The notes under the pieces were generated by a model, which saw nothing but the letters and a program-made list of their open reading frames with translations, did not search any database and was not told where the DNA came from. This document shows, piece after piece, positions 10,211 through 20,628 of a stretch of 64,000 nucleotides of DNA. Where the stretch lies: assembly GCF_022201045.2 (NCBI RefSeq), contig NC_068560.1:21345501-21409500 (forward strand), written 5' to 3'. The DNA is from Citrus sinensis. Lineage: Eukaryota; Streptophyta; Magnoliopsida; Sapindales; Rutaceae. Positions within the stretch are counted from its first letter, which is position 1, and every line of letters starts with the position of its first letter. Made by a program: the position numbers and the translations under genes.

Positions 10211-11148
10211 TTATATTTGAGTGATTTGTATAAACAGTCTCTTTGGTGCAAGCCAAATAGACTCTGATTTTATTAAATGTAAAAACAACTATTAGCAACT
10301 CTTTTTCAGTGGTAGTGCAGTTGAGTTGTGCATCAGTTAAAGTCTTGCTGGTATAATAAATGGAGTGAAAAATCTTGTCTTTCATTTGCCCCAGCACTGC
10401 TCCAACAAAATAGTCACCAGCATTACACATCAACTCAAAAGAGATACTCCAATTAGATACTACAGCAACTAATGCCATAACAAGAGCTCTCTTTAACTCA
10501 ATAAATGCCTTTAAACAACGCTTATCAAAATTGAAGGGTCTGTCATGCATCAGAAAAATGCATAAAGGTTTGGCTATTTTGGAAAAGTCATTAATGATCT
10601 GTCTATAGAACCCAGCGTGTCCTAAGAAACTCCTTATGCCTTTGACTGAAGTATGTCGTCGAAGTTTATCAATCACCTCTATTTTTCCCTTATCCACCTT
10701 TATTCCTTTTTTAGATACCCTATGGCCTAGGATTATCCCTTCTTGTAACATGAAATGATACTTTTCCCAATTCAATACTAAATTTGTCTCTTCACATCTC
10801 TTGAGCACATTTTCTAGATTATGCAAGAAGTCATCATATGATCCCCCAAACAATGAAAAACCATCCAAGAATAGTTCAAGTGTTTGCTCGACCATATCTT
10901 AAAAAATAGACATTATACACCTCTGGAAAGTTGCTGGAGTATTGCACAGGTAAAATGCATCATTCTGAAGGCAAAGGTTCTATAAGAACAAGTGAATGTT
11001 GTCTTCTGCTGATCCTTTAGTGCTATAGCAATCTGGTTGTAGCCTAAGTATCCATCAAAGAAATAATAGTACTTTTTTCCAGCAAGTATGTCTAACATTT
11101 GTCTATAAAGGGTAATGAGAGTGATCTTTCTTTATGGTTTTGTTTAAC
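10211..11148 (-). pseudogene. reverse transcriptase and start of RNase H of the Athila-like element
   Basis: From about 11130 leftward: PFIDKC (palm start), LAGKKYYYFFDGYLGYNQIA, then, after a frame change, FLDGFSLFGGSYDD, VLNWEKYHFMLQEG, GHRVSKKGIKVDKGKIEVID, FLGHAGFYRQIINDFSKIAK and the RNase H start FELMCNAGDYFVGAVLGQ. The polymerase motif, usually F/Y-x-D-D, reads FLDG, so a catalytic aspartate is gone. The frame is cut at 10211 by the copia-type insertion. Confidence 0.85.
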
Positions 11149-11325
11149 TTTAACTCAGGCGTAGCTCATTTCTTTTTTGGTGTGAACCAGTGTCAAATCA
11201 AAATACCCAACAAGCATTAGCTCTCCCTAAAAAGAAGGTAGTCCAACCACACATTCCAGTACGGCTACCTTGTTACGACTTCACTCCAATCACTAGTCTA
11301 GCCTTCAGCACCCCCCTTGCGGTTA
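11149..11325 (+). other. nuclear insertion of plastid DNA (16S rRNA 3' end and 16S-trnI spacer)
   Basis: The reverse complement reads as the 3' end of plastid 16S rRNA (TAACCGCAAGG, then GAAGTCGTAACAAGGTAGCC and GTACTGGAA), then the spacer toward trnI (GGGAGAGCTAATGCTTGTTG, GGTATTTTGATTTGACACTG, ending GCCTGAGTTAAA). Against the plastid sequence as I recall it, there are scattered differences, many of them C-to-T or G-to-A, as expected of a silenced, methylated nuclear copy. It is not a working rRNA gene. It sits inside the decayed RT. Confidence 0.88.
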
Positions 11326-11719
11326 CTATTCTTGTAGGAATAATCTGATTTTTTTCATTTGCTACAACTATTACTCCACCTTTCTTTGGAATATATTGTA
11401 CTGTGCTTACCCATGATTTGTCTAGTATTAGGTAAATGATTCCAGCATCAAGTCACTTAATGATCTCTTTCTTCACAACTTCCTCCATGATAGGATTTAA
11501 TCTTTTCTGTTACTCTGTAGAGTTGCTGTAACAATCCTCCAATAAGATCTTGTGCATATATACAGATGGGTTAATTCTTTTGATATCTGCCATGGTCCAA
11601 ATAATGTTGTTCTTGTATTTTTCCAATACATCCACCAAACTCTTCTTTTGTTCTGTATTCAAAGAAGATGAAATGATTACAGAAAGTGTATCATTGTCAC
11701 CAAGATAAACATACTTCAA
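11326..11719 (-). pseudogene. N-terminal RT region of the Athila-like element
   Basis: Leftward from 11719: KYVYLGDNDTLSVIISSSLN, VDVLEKYKNNIIWTMADIKR, MHKILLEDCYSNSTE, a stop, then LDKSWV and YIPKKGGVIVVANEKN up to the plastid insertion. This is the linker and fingers region ahead of the RT core. Confidence 0.8.
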
Positions 11720-14268
11720 ATGTGAAGGTAGAATTTTTAATTCTCAAATAAGAGGTCATTTAATAGAGGGAACATACGATTTTACTTCCCTATTTGAGAT
11801 ATTTATAGATTCAAAGTGCTTCTCAGTTCTCACGAGTTGCTTCTCTCCTAACTATGCTATGTCAGCTATTTGAATATCTTTATCTTCTAGTTCTTCAAGT
11901 GTTATAACTTTGATTTCTTCATTGCTGCAGTAACTATTCAACCTCTTTGCTACAATAATATCTACAACACTGATAAAATTACAGTCTTCAGCATCATAAT
12001 GACTCTTCATGGCATATAACACGTTAAATGTAACTTGCTAATCATTAACCCGCATAGTCAGCTCTTTTTTTTTGCACATCAATTAAAGTCTTTCTTGTGG
12101 CTAAGAAATGTCTACCTAAATGATTGACACTTCTTTATCAACTTCAAAGCCAATACTATGAAATCTATGGAAAAATAAACTTATCCACCTCTACCAATAC
12201 ATATTTAATTTTGCCTTTTGGATAGGCATAAGATCTGTCAACAAGTTGTAAAGTCACTATTATTGGTTTAACTTCTCCAACTCCCAATTGCTTGAACCCT
12301 AATAAAGGCATGAGATTGATGCTAGCTCTCAAATCACAAAGTGCCTTACCATTATATTTAGTTCATATAGAGCATAAAATTGTAAAACTTTCTAGATTCT
12401 TTAGCTTCTGAGGGATTTTATTCTGAAGTATATGACTGCATTCTTTTGTAAGAGCAATTGTTTCAAACTCTCCAAGCTTTCTTTTTCTCGCCAACATGTC
12501 CTTCAAGAACTTTACATTATTCAGCATTTATTCCAGGGCTTCCACAAAAGAAATGTTGATATGTAACTGCTTCAACATTTCGAAGAATTTGCTAAATTGT
12601 TTGTCTTACTTTTGCTTCTGAAATCTTTGTGGAAAGGGTGGTGGGTGCGTAAACTATTGTGTTGTAGCAGACTGTATAGACTACTTCTCTTTTGCCATGT
12701 TGTGGATTGATGTGGTTAGTGCCGCATCATCTTTAATAACAGGCATTGGATCATCATTTTCTGTAGATCATGTAGCTTGGTTGTTCACATCAGTGGGTTG
12801 GAAAGTGGGATGTTATGGTTCCTCTTCCACTTAAGTTTTTTCTTGGGTTGAAAAAAGTTCAACTCTTCTTTTTAGTGCACATACTGGAATATTAACATCA
12901 TTTCCAAATCTTAAATTAATCACTTTACAATGTTTTTTTCCTTCCTCTTAGGGATTCTCTATATTGTTGGGTAAACTGCCTTGAGGTCTGTTGTTTAGTG
13001 TTGTAGCAAGTCGTTCAATATGATTTATTAGGTTTCTTAAAGACACAAGTTGACATTAAACAACTGCTTCATTCTTCACAATATATACCTTAGTCAAAGC
13101 TACAAGAGAACTTAGTTAATCATTGCTGGTGTTTCTTTGCCTTTGATTTTGCTGGTGAAATCCAAATGGTTGAGCAGGCTTGTTCTGTCCACTGGATACT
13201 ACAGCATGTTGATTATGATTGCTCTATGAAAAATTTTAATGGTGTCTCCATCCAGGGTTATAAATGTTTAAGCAAGGATTGTTTTGGTTTTGTCTGTTAA
13301 AGTTGCCCACATAAGTGACCGAGGTTGGATTTTAAAGACAATTATCAAATAGATGCCCTTCTCCACCATAAACACAAGATACATCAGCAATTTAGCTAAC
13401 AGTTGCTAGAGCAGTAGTTATAGCCTTTACCAAATTTGTTAATGAGGTTACTTGGGCTGATAATGCTGTAAAGAAGTCTATATTGTGGACTTCTGTTGTT
13501 ATTAGCTATCCTTTTGCAAAATTTCATAGGCCTCATTATAGGACTTGGATAACAAGACCCCATTTGCTAAAGCATCCACTATCAATCTAGTGCTTGGGTT
13601 GAGACCATTGTAAAATGTTTCCAACTGTATACAGTAAGGAATACCATGATGAGGACATCTCCTAAGTAACTCTTTAAATATTTCTCATGCATCATACAAG
13701 CTTTCATCTTCAAGTTGATAGAAAGATGTGATTTTATTCCTCAATTTTATATTCTTGGTTGGTGTAAAGTGCTTCATTAAAAATTTGTAAACCAAATCAT
13801 TCCATATATAATGAAGTCAGGTGGCAGAGAGTTCAACCATGTTTTTACTTGATCCCTTAGAGAAAATAGGAAAAGTTTGAGTCTCAATGCTTCCTGTAAT
13901 GCTCTAGCAATCTTGAAAGTATCATTTACTTCCAAAAACAGCTTAAGGTGAAGTTAAGGATCTTCTTATGGTAGACCATTAAATTACCTTACCCTTACTG
14001 TTTGAAGCATCTGAAACATCATTGGTTTGAGCTCAAACTTAGCAGCTTGCACTTTAGGTCTAACTATTTCAGGATTTATGGCTTGAGGAGTTAGCACAAC
14101 ATAATCTCTTATGACTATGTCTCTATCATATGCCATGTAGATAATATTGTTGTTCCCTAGTTGCCCATGAATAATAGACCCATTATGACCTTCTTTACCT
14201 CCTTGTGCATTAACTGATTCTATTTCTCCTCGATGGTTGAAATTCCCTATATCTTGCAAATCATCCAT
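11720..14268 (-). pseudogene. gag and protease region of the Athila-like element
   Basis: A 94-codon open stretch at 13984-14268 holds the gag N-terminus (IRDYVVLTPQAINPEIVRP, AAKFELKPMMFQMLQTV), the conserved Athila-type start. The rest is interrupted by many stops. A zinc-knuckle stretch and protease were not identified with certainty. Confidence 0.7.
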
Positions 14269-14471
14269 GTCAACAGCAGCTTTTAAATTTCTCTATTTTT
14301 TTCTCAATCTCCTTGCACTTCTTTCAATTTCTAGATCAAACTGGAATTCATCAAGTTTATATTTGCACATGCAAGGTTGCTAGAGCACTTCTGTCAACAA
14401 AGTAAACAAATTAAAAGAAAAATAAAAATTGTCACCAACTAAAACTGATTTCATAAATCACAATAAACAAC

Positions 14472-14492
14472 CAATCCCCAGTAACGACTACA
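14472..14492 (-). other. degenerate primer binding site (tRNA-Asp type)
   Basis: Plus strand CAATCCCCAGTAACGACTACA matches the 3' end of plant tRNA-Asp plus CCA at about 15 of 21 positions; several mismatches are transitions. Athila elements use tRNA-Asp primers. A tRNA-Asp gene is present at 56148-56219. Confidence 0.6.
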
Positions 14493-15130
14493 ACATCTTC
14501 TATGTTCGAGACTTGTTTTATTTCCTCTGTAGCCAAGTTTTTTTGTCATCTCTGCAAGTCTGCTGCTGCAGCTTTCCATCCATAAAGCTTAAGCTTTTTC
14601 GTTCCCCACAATCACACATAATTAGAGCACAAAGTAATCTAAAATACAACCAATTTATCAAAATAAAATTTAAATACAGGCTCATACAAAATGTAACTAA
14701 TAATGCAATAAAAATGGATCATTTACTCTCTAAATACTATTGGTTTAAGTTTAAAAATTTCATGATAACTCTCATTTCATAGAGTTATCAGGCACAAAAG
14801 ATACAGTGATACGAAATCATTAAAACTTTCATAGTTGCTATTATGTCCATTCAAAGGAGTCTGCCTAACTTACTTTCTCTCAAAAAGACTTTGAAAGAAT
14901 TGACATGCTTCATATAGACCACTTGGTGGTAAGTCTAAAAGTCACCAATTTTATGGTTAAAATTATTTTTATTAATGAGGGAAGTAGCGGCAAAGATTCC
15001 TTATTGGGATGATTTCAAAAAATGAGACTATTTACAAAAATGCTATGCCCCTTTTATAGCCTTTGAGGGAATAAGGCTAACGGCAAAAAGAATAATCAAC
15101 CTCCCAATAAAAGCTAGAGATAAGACTATT
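14493..15130 (-). repeat. 5' LTR remnant of the Athila-like element
   Basis: The position next to the primer site and a minus-strand TATA box, CTATAAAAGG, at 15060-15051 indicate LTR sequence. The partner LTR is not in the window, so ends cannot be set. The U3 end appears cut where the plus-strand gypsy relic begins, near 15130. Confidence 0.45.
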
Positions 15131-15134
15131 TCAG

Positions 15135-16210
15135 TTGATTTTATGGTCATTAATGTCCAATACTCTTCCTTGCAATATTAAAGAGACGTTGGCTTTACTA
15201 TATAGAGTCGGTTTCCTCAACACTATACTAAGTGCCTGTGGTGTTTCTCAAATAGGGAGGGGGACATTTGATATAGAAGAAGATCAAACGATGGCAATTG
15301 TCACCACCAAACCTTGCAAAGGAACATTTAGATCAGAACTCGTTCTAGAGAACAAGAAAAAGCTGACAATAGAGGAAATGAGATAGTTCTCATCTTTAGA
15401 ACATAGACTTATGGAGGAACCTTTCCTTCACCACAGCAATTGGTGGAGGATGGGCTAAATAACAACTGTAAGATCCAATGCCAAATTGAATGTCTCGATG
15501 CTTGCACTACAAGGAGCTTGTCATTGAAGAACTAGAAACAATATCCCTTGATCCTTTAGCCTCAGAAAAAAGGGTGCAAATTGGCTCAAGTGGAAAAGAC
15601 ACATATGATTTTCCTACTCAAGAGGAAGTACGATGCTTTTGCATGGTCACACAAACATGCTCTGAATATATCCAGAAGTTGCATACCACCAATTAACAAC
15701 TGACCCAATGGTAAAACTAGTGCAACAAAAACATGGGAGATTTGCTCAGAAATGGAATGGAACGCCTCTTCAAGGTTTGATTCATTTGGGATGTTCAATA
15801 CCCTGAATTGAACTCTAATGTTGTTGTGGTGTGAAAAAAAAAATGGCGAGTATGCATAGATTACACAAACCTTAACAAAGCCTGTCCGAAGGATCCTTTC
15901 CCTTGCCAAAAATTGATCAATTAGCGGATGCTACCACTAGCTACTAAAGGCTTTCCCTTTTGGATGCATACAGCAGAAACAACAAATCCCAATGCATCCA
16001 AAGGATGTGGAAAAAATAAGCTTTATCACTCCAAGAGCTCTATTTTGCTACAAACTCATGCCTTTTCAGGTTGAAAAAAGCTAGTTCCAGCTATCAAAGG
16101 CTTGTGACCAAAATCTTCAATGGATTGTTGAGGAATACTGTGGAAGCTTACATTGATGATATGGTAGTCAAAAGTCCGAAGTCGAAATCTATGCCATTGT
16201 ATATATCAAC
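15135..16210 (+). pseudogene. gypsy protease/reverse transcriptase relic (Tat-like), opposite orientation
   Basis: In shifting frames: a protease-like tail (ILFLAILKRRWLYYIESVSS) near 15160, EELETISLDP and QEEVRCFCMVTQ (15510-15650), WRVCIDYTNLNKACPKDPFP near 15850-15900, LLDAYS, then YQRLVTKIFNGLLRNTVEAY and IDDMVVKSPKSK at 16090-16185 with the IDDM catalytic motif kept. Frameshifts and stops are frequent. This is the typical layout of Tat-lineage pol. The element is truncated on both sides. Confidence 0.75.
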
Positions 16211-16306
16211 ATTATTCCAAGCTTGCCGTTTGATATATCAATGATGAATGCTTACATTATTCAGAAAATCCTTGATACATTCAAATGCAACACCATTTTA
16301 TCAAAA

Positions 16307-16860
16307 TGATAATTCCCTATAAACTTAAAGGAATAATTCCCAACAATGATAATTTCCTATAAGGTTAAGGAAATAATTCGCCACCAAGAATAATTACCTA
16401 TAAGCTTTAGAGAATAATTCCCTAATAAGAATAATTCCCTATAAGGTTAAGGAAATAATTCCCCAACAAAAATCATTCCCCATAAGCATAGGGAAATAAT
16501 TCCCCAACAAGAATAATTCCCAATAAGCATAAGGAAACAATTCCATAGCAAGAATAATTCGCAAGCAAAAATTACTCCCTATAAGCATAGGGAGATAATT
16601 CCCTAGCAAAAGCTATTCCCTATACATATAGGGAAATAATTCCTCGGCATGAATAATATGCTATAAGCTTCAGGAAATAATTCCCTAGGGAGATTAATTC
16701 CCCAGCAAAAATTATCCCCCATAATCATAAGGAAATAATTCCCCTACAGGAATAATTCCTTATATTCTTAAGGGAATAATTCCCCAATAATAATGATCCC
16801 TTCTCAGCTTAAAGGAATAATTCCCTAGTCGTGATAAGCTTAGGAAATAATTCTGTAAAG
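16307..16860 (+). repeat. 41-bp minisatellite
   Basis: About 13 imperfect units of the form GAATAATTCCCTATAAGCTT plus AGGGAAATAATTCCCCAACAA. Most are 41 bp; some are shortened to about 17 bp. Each unit carries the inverted pair GGGAAT/ATTCCC and so can fold. It directly follows the Tat-like relic. Such tandem arrays occur in the non-coding ends of Tat/Ogre elements. Confidence 0.9.
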
Positions 16861-17213
16861 CAATAAAGCAAAGATTCAAAACGGTAAAGAGGAATTGTTC
16901 CGAATGCAAAGCCTCTCGGAAATTGAACAAAGGAAAATGCTACAGCTACGAAAAAAACTCCATATGCAAACATAAAAGGTAAACGAAGAATAATTTAGTT
17001 CCATAATGAATGAGACGAAGCATTGTAATCATGCATCGATTCTTACCTCCACAATAAAATGTAGCATAAAAGGTACTATAGTCGGAAATGGTTACCTTTA
17101 ACCATTAAGAGTAGAGTTATTTTTTAGTAGTTTGGTCTTTGTACCATTAGTATATTGAGGAAAATTTACATTGAGAAAAAAGATTACCATAAGGAGTAGA
17201 GTGAAAGCTCTTA

Positions 17214-17249
<36 letters not shown>

Positions 17250-17599
17250 TATGTTGAAAAGAAAAATACAAACAAAATACACATAAATGCCTGTATAAAA
17301 AAAAATAGAGATTAAGATAATGAGATTAATTTGACGTATTCTTTTTCTTTATTCAAAGAAAAGCTGAGGATTTAGGGAATTATAAAAATTGAAAGAGAGA
17401 TGGGGTTTATTCTTATATTAAAGTTAGAATTTTGACAATTTAAAATTCTCTTTGAGCTATCTAATTTGTACAATCTTTGAGGCTTGTTTTATATTTTATT
17501 TAAAGAGTCTTTCATTCTTTTTGTTGATAGTGAAACTAAAAACAGAAAATGCAGACCAGGATGACTAGTCATTTCTTGCCTTGTTCAAGTAACTGAGTT
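16861..17599. other. AT-rich non-coding stretch with an (AT)14 microsatellite
   Basis: Apart from alternating AT at 17219-17246, no gene, RNA or clear element was recognised. Confidence 0.5.
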
Positions 17600-18003
17600 C
17601 AACAAATTAGTGCCAGCCCCAATCTTCGATTGAGTTCCTAAACCATGTACTGGCTGCAGGAACAACAATAGAAACCTGAAGTTATCTGTATTTAGCTACT
17701 ACGCTTATTGATGAACTTGAATACCTATTAAAGTTTGGGTTAATAATAACAAGCGTAAAGTTTTATGATTATGCTTTGGATGCACTTGATCCTGGATTTG
17801 CAGTGTGAAACGAAGGTAGTTTTAAAACCACGAGTTACAGTTGAGAAGTCAGCCAAATACCAGGTGCATAGAAGTTGTTCCTTTCTTAGCAAAGACTTCA
17901 ACTCCAAAAACACACGTATGTCCTTCAAGATATCCATTCGAAGCATCGTTAAATTCTGAATTGATCAAAACCTAATTCAAGCTTCTTTCATTTCCCATGG
18001 CGT
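17600..18003 (-). pseudogene. MATH gene copy 1, relic of exons 4-6
   Basis: Reading leftward from 18003: exon 4 pieces (DAMGNER, then SEFNDASNGYLEGHTCVFGV and EVFAKKG), an exon 5 tail (LRFTLQIQDQVHPKH, cf. LRILDQVGAKH in the intact copy) and an exon 6 piece (WFRNSIEDWGW). Large internal deletions and stops. Same strand and exon order as copies 2 and 4. Confidence 0.75.
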
Positions 18004-18383
18004 CTGTTACATGAAGATGACCCCAAATCATTGATTAGCTGATATTCCATGTGATTGGATTTGTTAATTAAATCCACTCTATTAATTCGAACTCAAACTA
18101 CAACCAGGATCCCAATTTTCTTGTAGAATCAAGTCATTTGAGCAATTTGCTTGAAAAAAAAAGTCAACTAACATCTAAATATAAAGAATCCTAGGAAAAA
18201 AAAAGAAAAAAAAAACAGTTGTCTTACAAGCGGTTTTATAATTTTGCTGACTTTGATGATCTGAATTTGTTTTACTCTCCTCAATGGCAGGGCTTCACAT
18301 TGATTGGTTTAATTGTCTTCAGCTGCTTCACTCAATGGATAGGTAACAAAGTGGCTGATACTCTATTGTAATGATATATAAAA

Positions 18384-19000
18384 TAGAACCTTCGTAAATT
18401 AATAGTATTTAAAACCATGAAAAATATATTAATTTAACGAATATTAATATATCGATAAATTAATAAATTATCAATTTACTTTTATTAAAATATTATCACG
18501 TTCATAATAAGATTTTTTATGAAGTATATAGGTAACCTATTAAAGAATTTAGTGATTCTGTCATGTTGTGTGATATGATTTTGATTTGATTTTAATTGAG
18601 TAAATCGGTCAATCAATAAACTTTTAGCTAAATGAATTATGATTATATGGTAACTCATCAAAAGAGACTCTTTGAAAGCAATTATCACTGTCTTATTTCT
18701 CTTAGTACAACACATCTTAAAGGTGTTAAAAAACAATAATGATTGATAAAATGCATAAAACATTATGTTAGCACAACAAAGAAAATCATAAACATATCAA
18801 TGTATTTAGCTGGAAATTAATCAATTATTCAATTATGTATTAACTGAGTGTTGTACGAAAATAAGATTTTTTTTGAAACTATATTTCTAATAAATTTACC
18901 AAATTATTAATTTATCATATAGGCTCCAAGCTGATACCTATAAAAAATATTATTTAATTAAGGTTATCAATTTATTGAATATTGATTTAACAAAGTTCTA
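18384..19000. mobile_element. pogo/Tc1-like MITE
   Basis: The left end TAGAACCTTCGTAAATTAAT and the reverse complement of the right end, TAGAACTTTGTTAAATCAAT, form imperfect terminal repeats of about 21 bp in an AT-rich 617-bp element without coding. The paralogous block lacks it: near 34425-34440 the flanks meet at TTATATACTCGG. Confidence 0.7.
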
Positions 19001-19205
19001 CTATACTTGGTTTTCATTCTTTTAGTACGTGGAATTATTAGTTCTCTTGCATCCCAATTTTCTTTGTACCAATTACTTCGTTTAAAAAAATTAAAATAAA
19101 ATAAAATCTTAGAAGAGAGAAGAATTACGGCTTTAGGGATATAATGAAGCTTACCTCTTAAGAAATGCATAGAATTAGAGCACTAAAATCACACTAAAAA
19201 GTTAG

Positions 19206-20501
19206 GGAAAATTTACAAAAATAACCATAAAATTTTTATTATTTTCACAATTAACCTTCTCAACTTTTTTCTATCAACATTAGCCAAACACACGCTTCTC
19301 TCCCCAAATTACCCTTCTTTACAAACCAAAAGCAACTTCCTTTCTCCCCTTTCGTTAAACAAAAGGCAGATTTCCACTCTTGAATCATCAACCAACGGCG
19401 ACGGCAAAAGGCAACGATAAAAGTGAAATCCGATAATAATCTATCCGGATCCAACACTAATCGGCATCACATAGTGGTATGGGTTATTTTCTCAACTTGC
19501 TCGAGAGTTTCAGTGAACTGCGAGTCGGGATGAATTTGGCAACAAGCTACCTGTCGCACCAAGCCTTGGTGCGACATGCAACCCTTATTTTCTCCTTTGC
19601 CTCTCTCAGTGCAGTCTCCTAGTCATCCTTATGACCTTATCATCCTCCTCTGCCTTCCCGCCTGCTAATGAACTGCGACTAGAGACATCCGCTTACTCCA
19701 GTAACCAATTATTGACGCCCCAATTCCCAGATCTTTGTCGTTCAATATATCTCCTATTGGTTGCCAAAGGACAAAAAGAAACAGATGAAATTAAAGTCTA
19801 ATGCTATCTTATGACACCCCCAAGTTATTACAGAAGTCTTGGCGTCTGATGGAATGAGCCATTTTACAATTATTCATACATTTAACTCAATGAGGGTCAA
19901 AATATTGCTTCTTTTACATGCAAAGAAACAAAACAAAAGATTCAAAATTTTCTTCTTTTTCAACACAACCTTCATTCATCGAGTGCATGTAAGTAAAATG
20001 AATATGGAAACTGCCAGTTCCACATGTTTAAGTTAATTGAAGTTATACCCTTTCTCACCCCAATAAAATAAAAAATAAAATTATTGTGCACCTATATAAA
20101 ACATTACACAACTTGTGCAGCTGGACGAGTTTAATTAGAAGCATTATGGGAACGGGCATGGGCATGGGCAGGGGTAGTGTATTTTGAGTGAGAGAGAAGA
20201 AAAAGACTAAGAGATGGCGCAAATAGGGTATATATTTGGCTCTGTTGAGGAACATATTTGCAGTTTGAACAGATTATGCCAAGTTCCTTCCCTTAAGATG
20301 GGTTGCTTCACGCTAGGCGCTGACGATGGGAGGTTCTTCGGTTTGGGAGAGATGGGAGAAAGAGAGATTGTTGGGGGAGAGATGAGAGAGAGGGGTATTT
20401 TAGTCTCAAATGCTTTTTTATGGCTAATGTTGATAGAAGTTTATTTGGGGGGTTAAGATGGAAAAAGCCAAAATTTTTATGGCTATTGGTGTAAATTTCC
20501 C
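19206..20501. mobile_element. non-autonomous MULE (Mutator-like) with 9-bp target duplication
   Basis: Ends GGAAAATTTAC and GTAAATTTCCC lie between perfect direct repeats AAAAGTTAG (19197-19205 and 20502-20510). The inverted ends extend about 85 bp (GGCTAATGTTGATAGAA near 20420 mirrors TTCTATCAACATTAGCC near 19270). No transposase. The interior (about 19450-19740) is more GC-rich than the flanks and includes a perfect hairpin, GTCGCACCAA-GCC-TTGGTGCGAC at 19553-19575, so captured host sequence is possible. The paralogous block shows the empty site near 34762-34775. Confidence 0.88.
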
Positions 20502-20628
20502 AAAAGTTAGCTGGACAGCAGAAAAAGTAAACTACATAACCATATTTTGGCAAACCACAAGATAAATAAGTTTCCTAGACTAGCCAGGCAGACAGCATCG
20601 CACGATAAAAGAACCAATTAATTAATTG

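Larger units (their letters stand above)
1..15130 (-). mobile_element. Athila-like Ty3/gypsy LTR retrotransposon, decayed and split by a younger insertion
   Basis: On the minus strand the order is 5' LTR remnant (about 14493-15130), primer site (14472-14492), gag (to about 12500), protease/RT, RNase H, integrase (to about 840) and an env-position ORF at the left edge. The 3' LTR lies beyond the window. All coding parts are broken by stops and frameshifts. The RNase H frame stops at 10211 and resumes at 2436, on either side of a 7774-bp copia-type insertion bounded by TTATA. A plastid DNA fragment (11149-11325) also interrupts pol. The Athila assignment rests on the gag start, the tRNA-Asp-type primer site and the extra ORF after pol. 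The outer boundary at about 15130 is approximate. Confidence 0.8.

Noticed and set aside
11230..11325. Possible small-subunit rRNA gene
   Set aside because: Only the last ~95 bp of a plastid-type 16S rRNA plus spacer, diverged and inside a retrotransposon. It is a plastid DNA insertion.
16307..16860. CRISPR-like array of repeats
   Set aside because: The units are contiguous 41-bp degenerate repeats with no unique spacers, in a plant genome. It is a minisatellite.
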